Notes: generated by a model not told the origin, from the sequence alone. Positions 43,119 to 51,307 are shown, numbered from the stretch's first letter. The stretch is DNA of 64,000 bases from Streptomyces sp. CB02009 (GCF_001905825.1 NZ_LIVV01000006.1:434001-498000); one strand, 5' to 3'. Made by a program: numbers and translations.

Positions 43119-43655
43119 ATGACCGTGAGGACCGCGCCCACCCATGAACTCGGGGCCGACCGGCTCCGCTCCGTCCGCGCGATGCTCGACACCGCCTTCG
43201 GCGGCGACTTCTCCGAGGACGACTGGGACCACGCGCTCGGCGGCGTCCACGCATGGATCGAGGACGAGGACGGCATCGCCGCCCACGGCGCCGTCGTCAT
43301 GCGCCGCGCTCTCCACCGCGGGCGTTCGCACCGCGTGGGGTACGTGGAAGGAGTCGCCGTCCGCGCCGGCCTCAGGCGCCGGGGGCTCGGCGGGGCCGTC
43401 ATGGCCGAGCTGGAGCGGGTCGTCGACGGGGCGTACGCCTTCGGGGCGCTCGGCGCTTCGGACGAAGGGGCCGCGCTCTACCGGGCGCGCGGCTGGCAGG
43501 TCTGGGAAGGCCGGCTCGAAGCCGTCGGACCCGAGGGCATCGTCCACCTCGCGGAGGAGGAGGGGCACGTCCTCCTCCGCCCGGCGGCCGGCCGGGCACT
43601 GCCCGATCCGGCCGCCGCGCTCGCCTTCGACTGGCGTGACGGCGACGTGATGTGA
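43119..43655 (+). CDS. AAC(2')-I-family aminoglycoside 2'-N-acetyltransferase homologue
   Basis: 178 aa. It follows the AAC(2')-I pattern known from mycobacteria: FGGDFSEDDWDHALGGVHAW near the N-terminus, GYVEGVAVRAGLRRRGLGGA (acetyl-CoA binding), LGASDEGAALYRARGWQVW and the terminal CDWRDGDVW-like end (here FDWRDGDVM). Mycobacterial relatives acetylate aminoglycosides and may have a cell-wall role. Whether this one confers resistance cannot be read from sequence. The ATG at 43119 lacks a strong Shine-Dalgarno. Confidence 0.83.
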   Translation: MTVRTAPTHELGADRLRSVRAMLDTAFGGDFSEDDWDHALGGVHAWIEDEDGIAAHGAVVMRRALHRGRSHRVGYVEGVAVRAGLRRRGLGGAVMAELERVVDGAYAFGALGASDEGAALYRARGWQVWEGRLEAVGPEGIVHLAEEEGHVLLRPAAGRALPDPAAALAFDWRDGDVM

Positions 43656-43662
43656 GGAGGGT

Positions 43663-44406
43663 TCAGGAGGACGTGGCGCGGTCCTGGTCCACCCGCCCCT
43701 TGGCCGTCTCCAGCTGGGAGGTGACCAGCGCGAAGACCATGGAGGCGAGGGCGACGGTGATCGCCAGCCCGCCCGTTCCGAGCGTCCCGATGAAGGTCGC
43801 CGCCATCGCACCGACGACCACCACGAGCCACACCGCGAGCAGCGCCTTGCCCCGGCGGCTCAGGAACAGCTGCCGGAGCGGGGCGGCCGGCCGGGAGTCC
43901 AGGGCGCCCGCCGGGCCCGCCGTCGCCGCCCGCGGCCGCTTGAAGTAGCCGTACACCAGCCACTCGCCGCACAGCTCCCAGCCCTCGGGCTCCAGCTCGG
44001 CCAGGACCCTGGCGCGGCGCCGGGCGCCGATGATCTCGCGGCGGTACTCCCAGCGCAGCGCCGCCGTCGCGGAGCGGCGGCAGACGAACCGGCCGAGGGC
44101 GTCCAGGGACTCCACCTCCCAGCCCTGGTCGCCGTGGACGGCGAGCATCCGGCGGTCGTTGAAGAGGTCCGCCGTCCAGGTCCAGCTCTCCGCCTTCCCG
44201 TCCGGTTCCCCCGGCAGCGGCGCGAGCCCGCCGAGCTGGGCGGCGAAGGCGGTGGCGGGCCCGAACTCCTCCTCCGGGGGCGTCCCGGTCCCGGAGAGGT
44301 GTCCGCGCAGGTCCTCGACGGTGGCGGCGATCTGCTCCGCCGGTACGCCCGTGGTGCGCAGCGCGTCGGCGAGCTCGGTGAAGTAGCGGTCGGATTCCGT
44401 GGTCAT
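43663..44406 (-). CDS. HAAS-domain membrane protein, partner of PadR
   Basis: 247 aa. The N-terminus (YFTELADALRTTGVPAEQIA then VEDLRGHL) has the form of a HAAS/DUF1700 signalling domain, which characteristically pairs with PadR-like regulators. The middle is a soluble domain with many Trp and charged residues. Two C-terminal helices (about 190-230: ALLAVWLVVVVGAMAATFIG and LAITVALASMVFALVTS) anchor it. Its ATG overlaps the PadR stop (ATGA), so the two are coupled. I infer a membrane sensor acting on PadR. Confidence 0.75.
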   Translation of the reverse strand: MTTESDRYFTELADALRTTGVPAEQIAATVEDLRGHLSGTGTPPEEEFGPATAFAAQLGGLAPLPGEPDGKAESWTWTADLFNDRRMLAVHGDQGWEVESLDALGRFVCRRSATAALRWEYRREIIGARRRARVLAELEPEGWELCGEWLVYGYFKRPRAATAGPAGALDSRPAAPLRQLFLSRRGKALLAVWLVVVVGAMAATFIGTLGTGGLAITVALASMVFALVTSQLETAKGRVDQDRATSS

Positions 44407-44744
44407 GCGGTGGTTCCCCCTGGGTGGAGCGTGGTCTCGACGGCGCGGTGGAAGCGCAGCCAGTCGCGGCTCTCGGCGGCGAGGTGCTCGCGCCCCCGCT
44501 CGGTCAGCCGGTAGTAGCGGCGTCCCGGGCCGCGCTCGGCGGCGCGGAACTCGGCCTCCACCAGACCGGCTTCCTCCAGGCGGTTCAGTACGGGATAGAG
44601 CGTCCCGCCCTTGATCTCGCCGAGGCCCGCCTCGGCGAGCGCCTTGGCGATCTCGTACCCGTAACTCTCGCCGTCGGTCAGGCGGGAGAGGACGAGCAGG
44701 TCGAGGACTCCCTTGAGCCAGCTGGATCTGCGGTCTGCGGCCAT
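44403..44744 (-). CDS. PadR-family transcriptional regulator
   Basis: 113 aa winged-helix protein: LDLLVLSRLTDGESYGYEIA, GGTLYPVLNRLEEAGLVEAE and RRYYRLTERGREHL are the classic PadR segments. It overlaps the HAAS-domain gene by four bases. Paired direct repeats upstream may be its operator. It probably represses its own operon until a membrane signal arrives. Confidence 0.9.
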   Translation of the reverse strand: MAADRRSSWLKGVLDLLVLSRLTDGESYGYEIAKALAEAGLGEIKGGTLYPVLNRLEEAGLVEAEFRAAERGPGRRYYRLTERGREHLAAESRDWLRFHRAVETTLHPGGTTA

Positions 44745-44763
44745 GGGTGTATTGCAGCACCAG

Positions 44764-44789
44764 CTAGGTAGGAATGCAAACTAGATAGG
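44764..44789. promoter_or_regulatory. direct repeats upstream of padR
   Basis: CTAGGTAGG (44764-44772) and CTAGATAGG (44781-44789) are 17 bp apart, 20-45 bp upstream of the padR start codon. They sit in the promoter and are candidate PadR sites, though classic PadR operators are ATGT/ACAT dyads. Confidence 0.4.
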
Positions 44790-44826
44790 GAGGTTGAGTT
44801 CGCCGAGTGCCCCGAGTGCCCCGAGC

Positions 44827-45831
44827 TCACCGCGCGACCAGCATCTTCCCCAGGTTCTCGCCGCGCAGCATCCCCAGGAACGCGCTCACGATGTGCTCGA
44901 AGCCCTCCACCACCGTCACGTCCAGGGGTAGCGACCCCTCGCGCAGGCGCGGGACGGCCAGGTCGTACAGCTCGTCGAGGGCGTCCGCGTGGTCGCGGAC
45001 CAGGAAGCCCTCGAGCCGGATGCTCTTGCCGACGACGTCGAAGAGGTTGCGCGGGGCCGGCGGGGGAGCGGAGAGCGAGTGGTATTGGCCCACGGCGCCG
45101 ACCCAGGCGATCCGCCCGAACGGGCGCAGCGCGCCGATCGCCGCCTCCAGATGGTCGCCGCCCACCCCGTCGAGCACGGCGTCGAGGCCGTCCGGCGCCG
45201 CCTTCGCGAGCAGTTCGGGGACCGGGCCCTCGTGGTAGTCGAAGGCCGCGTCGAAGCCGACCCGCTCCGTCAGGTACGCCACCTTCCGCGCCGACCCCGC
45301 ACTGCCCACCAGCCGTCCCGCGCCCAGCAGCCGGGCGATCCGGCCCGCCGCCGTGCCCACCCCGCCCGCCGCCGCCGAGACGAACAGGTCCTCGCCCGGC
45401 TGGAGCCGCGCGATCCGGGTCAGGCCGACGAAGGCCGACAGGCCCGTACCGCCGAGCAGGCTCAGATGCGCGGCGAGCGGGACGCCGGGGCCGAGGTCCG
45501 GGACCTTGCGGGCCTCGGCCGGGGACACCACGGAGTGGGTCCGCCAGCCCCGGCGGTGCAGGACCAGGTCGCCCGGCCGCAGCGCGGGGTCGCGGGAGTC
45601 GAGGACCCGGCCCAGGGTGCGGCCCTCCATGGGGGAGTCCAGGGTCCAGATCTCGTCCGAGTCCATCGCCTCGCGGTGGTACGGGTCGACCGACCACAGG
45701 AGGTTCTCGACGAGGGCGGTACCGGGCTCCGGCGCGGGGACCGGGGACTCGACGAAGGCGAAGAGGTCGGGGGTGGGGAACCCGTTCGGGCGGGCGGTCT
45801 GCCGGACGGTGATCATGGTGTCGTTCGTCAT
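44827..45831 (-). CDS. zinc-free MDR/NADP-dependent oxidoreductase
   Basis: 334 aa, the leukotriene B4 dehydrogenase/curcumin reductase-like branch of the MDR family. Typical segments are LLWSVDPYHREAM near residue 45, AAAGGVGTAAGRIARLLGA (NADP-binding motif), LDGVGGDHLEAAIGAL, and the late VVEGFEHIVSAFLGML with GENLGKMLV. Zinc ligands of alcohol dehydrogenases are absent. It reduces enones or similar; substrate unknown. It diverges from a LysR regulator that probably controls it. Confidence 0.87.
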   Translation of the reverse strand: MTNDTMITVRQTARPNGFPTPDLFAFVESPVPAPEPGTALVENLLWSVDPYHREAMDSDEIWTLDSPMEGRTLGRVLDSRDPALRPGDLVLHRRGWRTHSVVSPAEARKVPDLGPGVPLAAHLSLLGGTGLSAFVGLTRIARLQPGEDLFVSAAAGGVGTAAGRIARLLGAGRLVGSAGSARKVAYLTERVGFDAAFDYHEGPVPELLAKAAPDGLDAVLDGVGGDHLEAAIGALRPFGRIAWVGAVGQYHSLSAPPPAPRNLFDVVGKSIRLEGFLVRDHADALDELYDLAVPRLREGSLPLDVTVVEGFEHIVSAFLGMLRGENLGKMLVAR

Positions 45832-45891
45832 GCCGCAGACCGTAGGAGGGAATCCGGCGGCCGGGCAGGGGGTAGCGTCGATGACCGCGGC

Positions 45892-45901
45892 TCATCCATG
45901 A
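45892..45901. promoter_or_regulatory. candidate LysR site in the divergent promoter
   Basis: TCAT-CC-ATGA forms a small dyad, and GCTCAT recurs 17 bp downstream (45890 and 45907). It lies 32 bp upstream of the lysR ATG. This fits LysR binding between divergent genes but the motif is short. Confidence 0.3.
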
Positions 45902-45932
45902 AAGTCGCTCATAGAACCAGGTGGGAGCCCTC

Positions 45933-46832
45933 ATGACCGATCTCGCGCCCCGCGAGTTGCGGGTCCTCGTCGCCGTCGCGGACGAGGGGGGCTTCTCGGC
46001 CGCCGCCGTCGCGCTCGGCATGACCCAGTCCGCCGTCTCCCACTCGGTGCGGGGCAGCGAACGCAGGCTGGGCGCGGTCCTCTTCGACCGCGGCCGGTCC
46101 GGCGCGTCCCCGACGCCCGCGGGGGAGGCGGCCCTCGGGTACGCGCGGCGGGTCCTGCGGCTCCTGGAGGTGATGGGCTCCGAGGTGCGCGCCACGGCGT
46201 CGGCGGCGGGAGCCGGGCGCGGACCGGGGGCCGGGGTCCTCGCCGGGCCGCTGCGGATCGCGGCCTTCCGCAGCGCGGCGCTCCATCTGCTGCCGCGTGC
46301 CCTGGGGCGCCTGACGGAGCGGCATCCGGGGATCGTGCCCGAGGTGCGGATCGTGCGGGAGGTGGGGCGCGGCACGGCCGGTGAGGTGCTGGACGGGCGG
46401 GCCGACCTCGGGATCGCCACGCTCGGCACGACCTCGCCGGTGCCACCGGAGCTGGTCGGCGGCGTCCTGGTGGAGGAGGGGTACGCGCTGGTGCACCCGG
46501 CGGGGCATCCGGCGCCCCGGTCGCTCCCGCTGATCGACTGGACGGAGAACTGCACCTCGTACACGCGTGAGTGGTGGGCCGGGCAGGAGTGGCTGCCGCC
46601 GGCGACCGTCCAGGCCGAGGACGACGGAGCGGTGCTCTCGATGGTGAGCACCGGTTTCGGGATGGCGGTCATGCCGGAGCTGTCCCTGGTCGGAGCACCG
46701 CCCTCGGTCGAGATCACCGATCTCGGCCCGGAGCGCCCGACCCGTTCGGTCGGCTACGTCACCACCCCTGAACTGGCCTCCTCCCTCGCCGTACGGGCCC
46801 TGATCCGGGAGCTGCGGGCCATCGCGGGCTGA
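45933..46832 (+). CDS. LysR-family transcriptional regulator
   Basis: 299 aa. The N-terminal helix-turn-helix (LRVLVAVADEGGFSAAAVAL then MTQSAVSHSV) is standard and the remainder is a periplasmic-binding-like effector domain (GPLRIAAFRSAALHLLPRAL onward). ATG 45933 has GGTGGGAG 6-9 nt upstream; GTG 45921 is within that sequence. Divergent from the MDR oxidoreductase, its likely target. Confidence 0.9.
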   Translation: MTDLAPRELRVLVAVADEGGFSAAAVALGMTQSAVSHSVRGSERRLGAVLFDRGRSGASPTPAGEAALGYARRVLRLLEVMGSEVRATASAAGAGRGPGAGVLAGPLRIAAFRSAALHLLPRALGRLTERHPGIVPEVRIVREVGRGTAGEVLDGRADLGIATLGTTSPVPPELVGGVLVEEGYALVHPAGHPAPRSLPLIDWTENCTSYTREWWAGQEWLPPATVQAEDDGAVLSMVSTGFGMAVMPELSLVGAPPSVEITDLGPERPTRSVGYVTTPELASSLAVRALIRELRAIAG

Positions 46833-46880
46833 CGCGCAGTTCCACGCCGTCTCAGATAGTAGGAAGTCCGAGTAATTGTG

Positions 46881-46909
46881 GAGACAGATGAGAGGACCTG
46901 CCCTAGCTT
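46881..46909 (+). promoter_or_regulatory. candidate promoter of the 43-aa gene
   Basis: GAGACA (46881-46886), 17 bp, TAGCTT (46904-46909) stand in a locally AT-richer stretch after lysR. The resulting leader of about 155 nt contains the 16-bp duplication at 47015. Confidence 0.35.
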
Positions 46910-47014
46910 TGTAGAAGCCGAACGTCTCGCTTCATCAGCGAATGGCGGTCGAGAGCGCGACGCCCTGTGCAGGCAACCCCTGCGGCGGCGCTCCCCGCCC
47001 CTGCCGGCACCTTC

Positions 47015-47056
47015 GATCACCACTGATCTCCGCAACTTCGGATCACCACTGATCTC
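47015..47056. repeat. 16-bp exact direct repeat in a leader
   Basis: GATCACCACTGATCTC occurs at 47015-47030 and 47041-47056 (26-bp period). Each copy contains GATC-6 nt-GATC. The second ends at the AAGGAG Shine-Dalgarno of the next gene. It may be a local duplication or a paired binding site. Confidence 0.6.
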
Positions 47057-47072
47057 AAGGAGTCGATCCCTC

Positions 47073-47204
47073 ATGGCAACTCAGACCGCCCGCCGCGTCC
47101 GCCACTCGGCCAACCGTCCCAGCGACGAGGCCCGCCAGAACGCCGCCGCCGCCCTCCAGCGCGCCCTCGACCGCCGTGACAACGGCGGCTCCACCGGCCA
47201 CTGA
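47073..47204 (+). CDS. very small conserved-looking protein, 43 aa
   Basis: MATQTARRVRHSANRPSDEA begins a basic, helical peptide ending DNGGSTGH; no membrane segment. ATG 47073 has AAGGAG 10 nt upstream. GC at third positions is high as in real genes. It precedes leuB but that gene appears to have its own leaderless promoter. Function unknown; secretion is unlikely. Confidence 0.6.
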   Translation: MATQTARRVRHSANRPSDEARQNAAAALQRALDRRDNGGSTGH

Positions 47205-47272
47205 CACACCGTCACCCGAATGGCGCTTCGTCCACATGATGGACGTGACGTGTCAGACGATGGGACGAAGAG

Positions 47273-47278
47273 TAGGGT
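47273..47278 (+). promoter_or_regulatory. leaderless -10 box of leuB
   Basis: TAGGGT is close to consensus and ends 7 nt before the leuB ATG; no Shine-Dalgarno is present. A TGAC-GT-GTCA dyad (47246-47255) sits in the -35 region and could bind a regulator. Confidence 0.55.
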
Positions 47279-47284
47279 GCCGAC

Positions 47285-48325
47285 ATGTCTCACAGCATCA
47301 ATCTCGCAGTCATTCCCGGCGACGGCATCGGCCAGGAGGTCGTGGCCCAGGGCCTCAAGATCCTCGCGGCCGTCCTTCCCCAGGACGTGAAGCTGGAGAC
47401 CGAGGAGTACGACTTCGGCGCCAAGCGCTACCACGCCACCGGTGAGACCCTCACCGACGCCGACCTCGACTCCCTCAAGAAGCACGACGCCATCCTGCTC
47501 GGCGCCATCGGCGACCCGTCGGTCCCCTCCGGCGTCCTGGAGCGCGGCTTCCTCCTGAAGCTCCGCTTCGCCTTCGACCACCACGTGAACCTGCGTCCCT
47601 CGAAGCTGCTCCCCGGCGTGGCCACGCCGCTCGCCGGGCAGCCCGAGATCGACTTCGTCGTGGTCCGCGAGGGCACCGAGGGCCCGTACACCGGCAACGG
47701 CGGCACCATCCGCAAGGGCACCCCGCACGAGGTCGCCACCGAGGTCTCGGTCAACACCGCCTTCGGTGTCGAGCGGGTCGTCCGCGACGCCTTCGCCCGT
47801 GCCCAGGCCCGCCCGCGCAAGAAGCTCACGCTGGTCCACAAGAACAACGTGCTGACCTTCGCCGGCCACCTCTGGACGGACACCTTCCACAAGGTCGCCG
47901 CCGAGTTCCCCGAGGTGACCACCGACTACCTGCACGTCGACGCCGCGACGATCTTCCTCGTCACCGACCCGGCCCGCTTCGACGTGATCGTCACCGACAA
48001 CCTCTTCGGCGACATCATCACCGACCTCGCCGCGGCCGTCTCCGGCGGCATCGGCGTCGCCGCCTCGGGCAACATCAACCCGAGCGGCGCGTTCCCGTCC
48101 ATGTTCGAGCCGGTCCACGGCTCCGCGCCGGACATCGCGGGTCAGGGCAAGGCCGACCCCACGGCCACCGTCCTCTCCGTCGCCCTCCTGCTGCGCCACC
48201 TCGGCTACGAGACCGAGGCCGCCCGGGTCGAGGAGGCCGTCGCGGCCGACCTCACCGAGCGCGGCGACAGCGTCCGCACGACGGACGAGATCGGCGACGC
48301 GCTCGCCGCGCGAGTAGCCAGCTGA
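47285..48325 (+). CDS. leuB: 3-isopropylmalate dehydrogenase
   Basis: 346 aa. It oxidises 3-isopropylmalate in leucine synthesis. Motifs: IPGDGIGQEV, GAIGDPSV, LLKLRFAFDHHVNLRP, VVREGTEGPYTGNGG, the metal-binding DNLFGDIITDLAA and EPVHGSAPDIAGQGKADP. It is the actinobacterial LeuB type. The ATG follows a -10 box directly, so translation is probably leaderless. It stands apart from the ilvBNC operon and is followed by its own hairpin. Confidence 0.95.
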   Translation: MSHSINLAVIPGDGIGQEVVAQGLKILAAVLPQDVKLETEEYDFGAKRYHATGETLTDADLDSLKKHDAILLGAIGDPSVPSGVLERGFLLKLRFAFDHHVNLRPSKLLPGVATPLAGQPEIDFVVVREGTEGPYTGNGGTIRKGTPHEVATEVSVNTAFGVERVVRDAFARAQARPRKKLTLVHKNNVLTFAGHLWTDTFHKVAAEFPEVTTDYLHVDAATIFLVTDPARFDVIVTDNLFGDIITDLAAAVSGGIGVAASGNINPSGAFPSMFEPVHGSAPDIAGQGKADPTATVLSVALLLRHLGYETEAARVEEAVAADLTERGDSVRTTDEIGDALAARVAS

Positions 48326-48350
48326 CCCGGCCGGACTGACATCCCACAGC

Positions 48351-48381
48351 AGCCGCCGGGTCGCCACAGCGCCCGGCGGCT
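48351..48381 (+). terminator. leuB terminator
   Basis: AGCCGCCGGG and CCCGGCGGCT form a perfect 10-bp stem with an 11-nt loop 26 nt after the leuB stop. The remainder of the 260-bp leuB/ilvE gap holds a possible -10 (GATAAT, 48459-48464) for ilvE and no convincing gene. Confidence 0.75.
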
Positions 48382-48585
48382 GACTTCTGCGCGGCCCCGG
48401 GTGCCCCCATCGAACCCAGGACCGCGCTCACCCGTTTCCCGCACCGGTCCCCGCGAGCGATAATCGGACGTGGGGCCGTGCCATGCGGGCATGCTCGGAC
48501 GTCCACCTCGTCAGGGACGAAGCAGTCTCCGACAGTGGCGTGCGCGCGCGGTCCTACCCACACAACCGGTGAAGGACACGCACTC

Positions 48586-49674
48586 ATGACGACGCCCACG
48601 ATCGAGCTCAAGCCCTCCTCCAGCCCGCTGTCCGCCGCGGAGCGCGAGGCGATCCTGGCCAACCCGGGATTCGGCCGCCACTTCACCGACCACATGGTCA
48701 CCATCCGGTGGACCGAGGGCCGGGGCTGGCACGACGCCCAGCTCGTGCCGTACGGTCCGCTCTCCCTGGACCCGGCGACCAACGTCCTGCACTACGCGCA
48801 GGAGATCTTCGAGGGCCTGAAGGCCTACCGCCGTCCCGACGGCTCGGTCGCCAGCTTCCGTCCCGACGCCAACGCCCGCCGCTTCCAGGCCTCCGCCCGC
48901 CGGCTCGCCATGCCCGAGCTGCCCGTCGAGACCTTCGTCGAGGCCTGCGACGTCCTCGTCCAGCAGGACAAGGCGTGGGTCCCGGCGCACGGCGGCGAGG
49001 CCTCGCTCTACCTGCGTCCGTTCATGATCGCGACCGAGGTCGGCCTGGGCGTCCGCCCGGCCAACGAGTACCTCTTCGTCGTCATCGCCTCCCCGGCCGG
49101 CCCGTACTTCCCCGGCGGCGTGAAGCCCGTCTCCATCTGGCTCTCGGAGAACCGCGTCCGCGCCGTCCCCGGCGGCGTCGGCGACGCCAAGACCGGCGGC
49201 AACTACGCGGCCTCGCTGCTCGCGCAGGCCGAGGCCGCCGAGAAGGGCTGCGACCAGGTCGCCTACCTCGACGCCGTGGAGCACAAGTGGGTCGAGGAAC
49301 TCGGCGGCATGAACCTGTACTTCGTGTACGGGAACAAGCTCGTCACCCCCACCCTCACCGGTTCGCTGCTCGCCGGCATCACCCGTGACTCGCTGCTCAA
49401 GCTGGCGGCGGACCTCGGTCTGGAGCCGGAGGAGGGCCGCGTCTCCATCGACCAGTGGCAGGCCGACAGCGCCAACGGCACCCTGACCGAGGTCTTCGCC
49501 TGCGGCACCGCCGCCGTGATCACCCCGGTCGGCACGGTCAAGTCCGAGCGGGGCGAGTGGCGGCAGTCGGGCGGCGAGCCCGGCGAGGTCACGATGAAGC
49601 TGCGCGACGCGCTGCTCGCCGTCCAGACCGGCAAGGCCGAGGACGTCCACGGCTGGATGCACGAGCTGGGCTAG
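48586..49674 (+). CDS. ilvE: branched-chain amino acid aminotransferase
   Basis: 362 aa, fold-type IV PLP enzyme. Characteristic segments: HYAQEIFEGLKAYRRPDGSV, YLRPFMIATE, GGVGDAKTGGNYAASLLAQ (containing the PLP Lys), AVEHKWVEELGGMNLYF and the late AVITPVGTV. It performs the last step of Val, Leu and Ile synthesis and the first of their breakdown. ATG 48586 has GAAGGA 9 nt upstream. Confidence 0.96.
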   Translation: MTTPTIELKPSSSPLSAAEREAILANPGFGRHFTDHMVTIRWTEGRGWHDAQLVPYGPLSLDPATNVLHYAQEIFEGLKAYRRPDGSVASFRPDANARRFQASARRLAMPELPVETFVEACDVLVQQDKAWVPAHGGEASLYLRPFMIATEVGLGVRPANEYLFVVIASPAGPYFPGGVKPVSIWLSENRVRAVPGGVGDAKTGGNYAASLLAQAEAAEKGCDQVAYLDAVEHKWVEELGGMNLYFVYGNKLVTPTLTGSLLAGITRDSLLKLAADLGLEPEEGRVSIDQWQADSANGTLTEVFACGTAAVITPVGTVKSERGEWRQSGGEPGEVTMKLRDALLAVQTGKAEDVHGWMHELG

Positions 49675-49709
49675 TACCCGCCGGGGCCGGTACCTGCCCG
49701 GGCGGGTAC
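49674..49709. terminator. hairpin between ilvE and the NCS1 permease
   Basis: GTACCCGCC and GGCGGGTAC pair around a loop that itself holds GGTACC; the first base is within the ilvE stop. GGTACC-containing repeats continue to about 49756. It serves two convergent genes. Confidence 0.65.
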
Positions 49710-49756
49710 CGGCTCAGCCATTCCTACCGGGTGCCCGTACCTGCTCGGTCCGGTAC

Positions 49757-51178
49757 CTACTCCGCCTGCGCCAGGGCTTCCGGGGCCGTCACGGTCCCGG
49801 GGGCCCTGTTCGGCGTCAGGACCGCGTACAGCGTGCCGCCCACGAGCCCCGACAGCACGAAGCTGCAGTCGATCCCGCCCGTCAGGGCCAGCAGTGGTGC
49901 CTCGTACATCGGGGTCGACACGGCGGCGAGGCCGACGGCGGCGCCGATCGCCCAGGAGGCGGTGGCGCGCGGGTGCCAGCCCGCCGAGAACCAGTAGATC
50001 CCGCCGCGCGAGCGCCGGTTGTAGACCTGGAGCGCCTCCGGGTCGTACGAGCCCCGGCAGCGCACATGGCCGATCAGCGTGATCACCGCCCACGGGGTGC
50101 CGATCGCCGTGAGGAGCAGGACGAACGAGGTCATCGCCGACTGGGCGTCCGAGGCGAAGTGCCCGAGGAAGACGAAGCCGGTCGCCACCGCCGCGACCAC
50201 GAGCGTGGCGCGGGCCCGGGTGGCCCGGGGCAGGATCGCGTCCAGGTCCAGGCCCATCGAGTACAGCATCAGTCCGGCGTTGCCTACGGATCCGGCGGTG
50301 GCCGCGACGAGCAGCGGCAGCAGGTACCAGGCGGGCGAGGCGGCGACCAGCGGTCCCGCGTAGTCGAGCCCGCCGCGGGCGGCGAGCGCCGTGAACGTGC
50401 CGAAGAGCTGGGGGACCAGCAGTCCGACGACCAGGCCGAGGCAGGTGGCCCGCCACACGGACCGGGAGCTGTGCCGCTCGGGCGAGACGTACCGGGTGTA
50501 GTCGCCGAGCAGGGTGATGAAGGCGACCGGTCCGCTGAGGCCCGCCGCCACCGCCGAGAGCAGCCAGGTCGGCCAGAACGAGCCGAGCAGGTACGGGGTG
50601 TCCGGCACCGCCGCCGTCGTGAAGTCCCCGGCGTACGCGAGGAGTCCGACGGCCAGGAGCACGGTCATGACGACGGCGAGCGCCTTGCTCAGCTTGAGCA
50701 GCAGCCGGTAGCCGTACACCGCGGCGACCGCGGTGCAGGCGGCGAGCAGCGCGTAGACGGCGGCGTGCGTGGCGCCGCCGGTCGGCAGGCCGACCAGCCG
50801 GGCGAGCGTCCCCACCATGACGTCTCCGCCGATCCAGAGGGTCAGCGCGGTGTATCCGAGGGAGAGCAGCAGTCCGACCACCGAGCCGACCAGCCGGCCC
50901 CGGACGCCGAAGAAGGCGCCGGAGGAGGTGGAGAGGTTGGTGGCGGTACGGAGCGACACGAGGGCCAGCGGGGCGGTGACCGCGACGCCGACGAGGGTGC
51001 CGGCGACGACGGAGGTCACCGAGGCCCAGAGCCCGAGCCCGAAGGAGACCGGGAGCCAGCCGAAGACGATCACCCCCAGACAGAGGTTGGACCCGAGCAG
51101 GATCGCGACGAGATCCCGGGGGCCGCTGGTGCGTTCGGCCTCGGGGACGGTGTCGACTCCGCGCTGTTCTATCGGCAT
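49757..51178 (-). CDS. NCS1-family (cytosine/purine-type) permease
   Basis: 473 aa with twelve hydrophobic segments. NCS1 features include the N-terminal LLGSNLCLGVIVFGWLP, SSGAFFGVRGR, and a central GDYTRYVSPERHSSRS loop. The family carries nucleobases, allantoin or hydantoins by sodium or proton symport. Divergence from agmatine deiminase with shared operator-like repeats suggests an agmatine- or amine-related substrate; that is inference. The ATG at 51178 starts MPIEQRGVDTVPEAERTSGP. Confidence 0.88.
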   Translation of the reverse strand: MPIEQRGVDTVPEAERTSGPRDLVAILLGSNLCLGVIVFGWLPVSFGLGLWASVTSVVAGTLVGVAVTAPLALVSLRTATNLSTSSGAFFGVRGRLVGSVVGLLLSLGYTALTLWIGGDVMVGTLARLVGLPTGGATHAAVYALLAACTAVAAVYGYRLLLKLSKALAVVMTVLLAVGLLAYAGDFTTAAVPDTPYLLGSFWPTWLLSAVAAGLSGPVAFITLLGDYTRYVSPERHSSRSVWRATCLGLVVGLLVPQLFGTFTALAARGGLDYAGPLVAASPAWYLLPLLVAATAGSVGNAGLMLYSMGLDLDAILPRATRARATLVVAAVATGFVFLGHFASDAQSAMTSFVLLLTAIGTPWAVITLIGHVRCRGSYDPEALQVYNRRSRGGIYWFSAGWHPRATASWAIGAAVGLAAVSTPMYEAPLLALTGGIDCSFVLSGLVGGTLYAVLTPNRAPGTVTAPEALAQAE

Positions 51179-51220
51179 GGGGACTCCTGGGGGACGGGAG
51201 CGGTGGCTGTGGCGGGGACT

Positions 51221-51238
51221 TTTAGAGTGACGCTCAAT
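51221..51238. promoter_or_regulatory. operator copy 1 (permease side)
   Basis: TTTAGAGTGACGCTCAAT, 43 bp upstream of the permease start. Core GAGTG-A-CGCTC is a dyad with one mismatch, and it matches copy 2 in 15 of 18 bases. Confidence 0.65.
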
Positions 51239-51289
51239 GTGACCTCAGCCTGTACCCCACGTCAATGCTTGGAAGAAAGCCTCTCAACA

Positions 51290-51307
51290 TTTAGAGTGGC
51301 ACTCAAA
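51290..51307. promoter_or_regulatory. operator copy 2 (aguA side)
   Basis: TTTAGAGTGGCACTCAAA, 69 bp from copy 1 and 69 bp upstream of the aguA ATG. Core GAGTG-G-CACTC is a perfect odd-centred dyad. The TetR gene downstream of aguA is the obvious candidate binder. Confidence 0.68.

Noticed and set aside
46878..47072. In-frame N-terminal extension of the 43-aa gene
   Set aside because: It would run through the 16-bp duplication and lacks a Shine-Dalgarno; the ATG at 47073 has AAGGAG.
48483..48572. 29-codon ORF before ilvE, ending at the ilvE Shine-Dalgarno
   Set aside because: It has scattered Val and Leu codons but no run of them, and no U-tailed terminator follows, so an attenuator is not supported.
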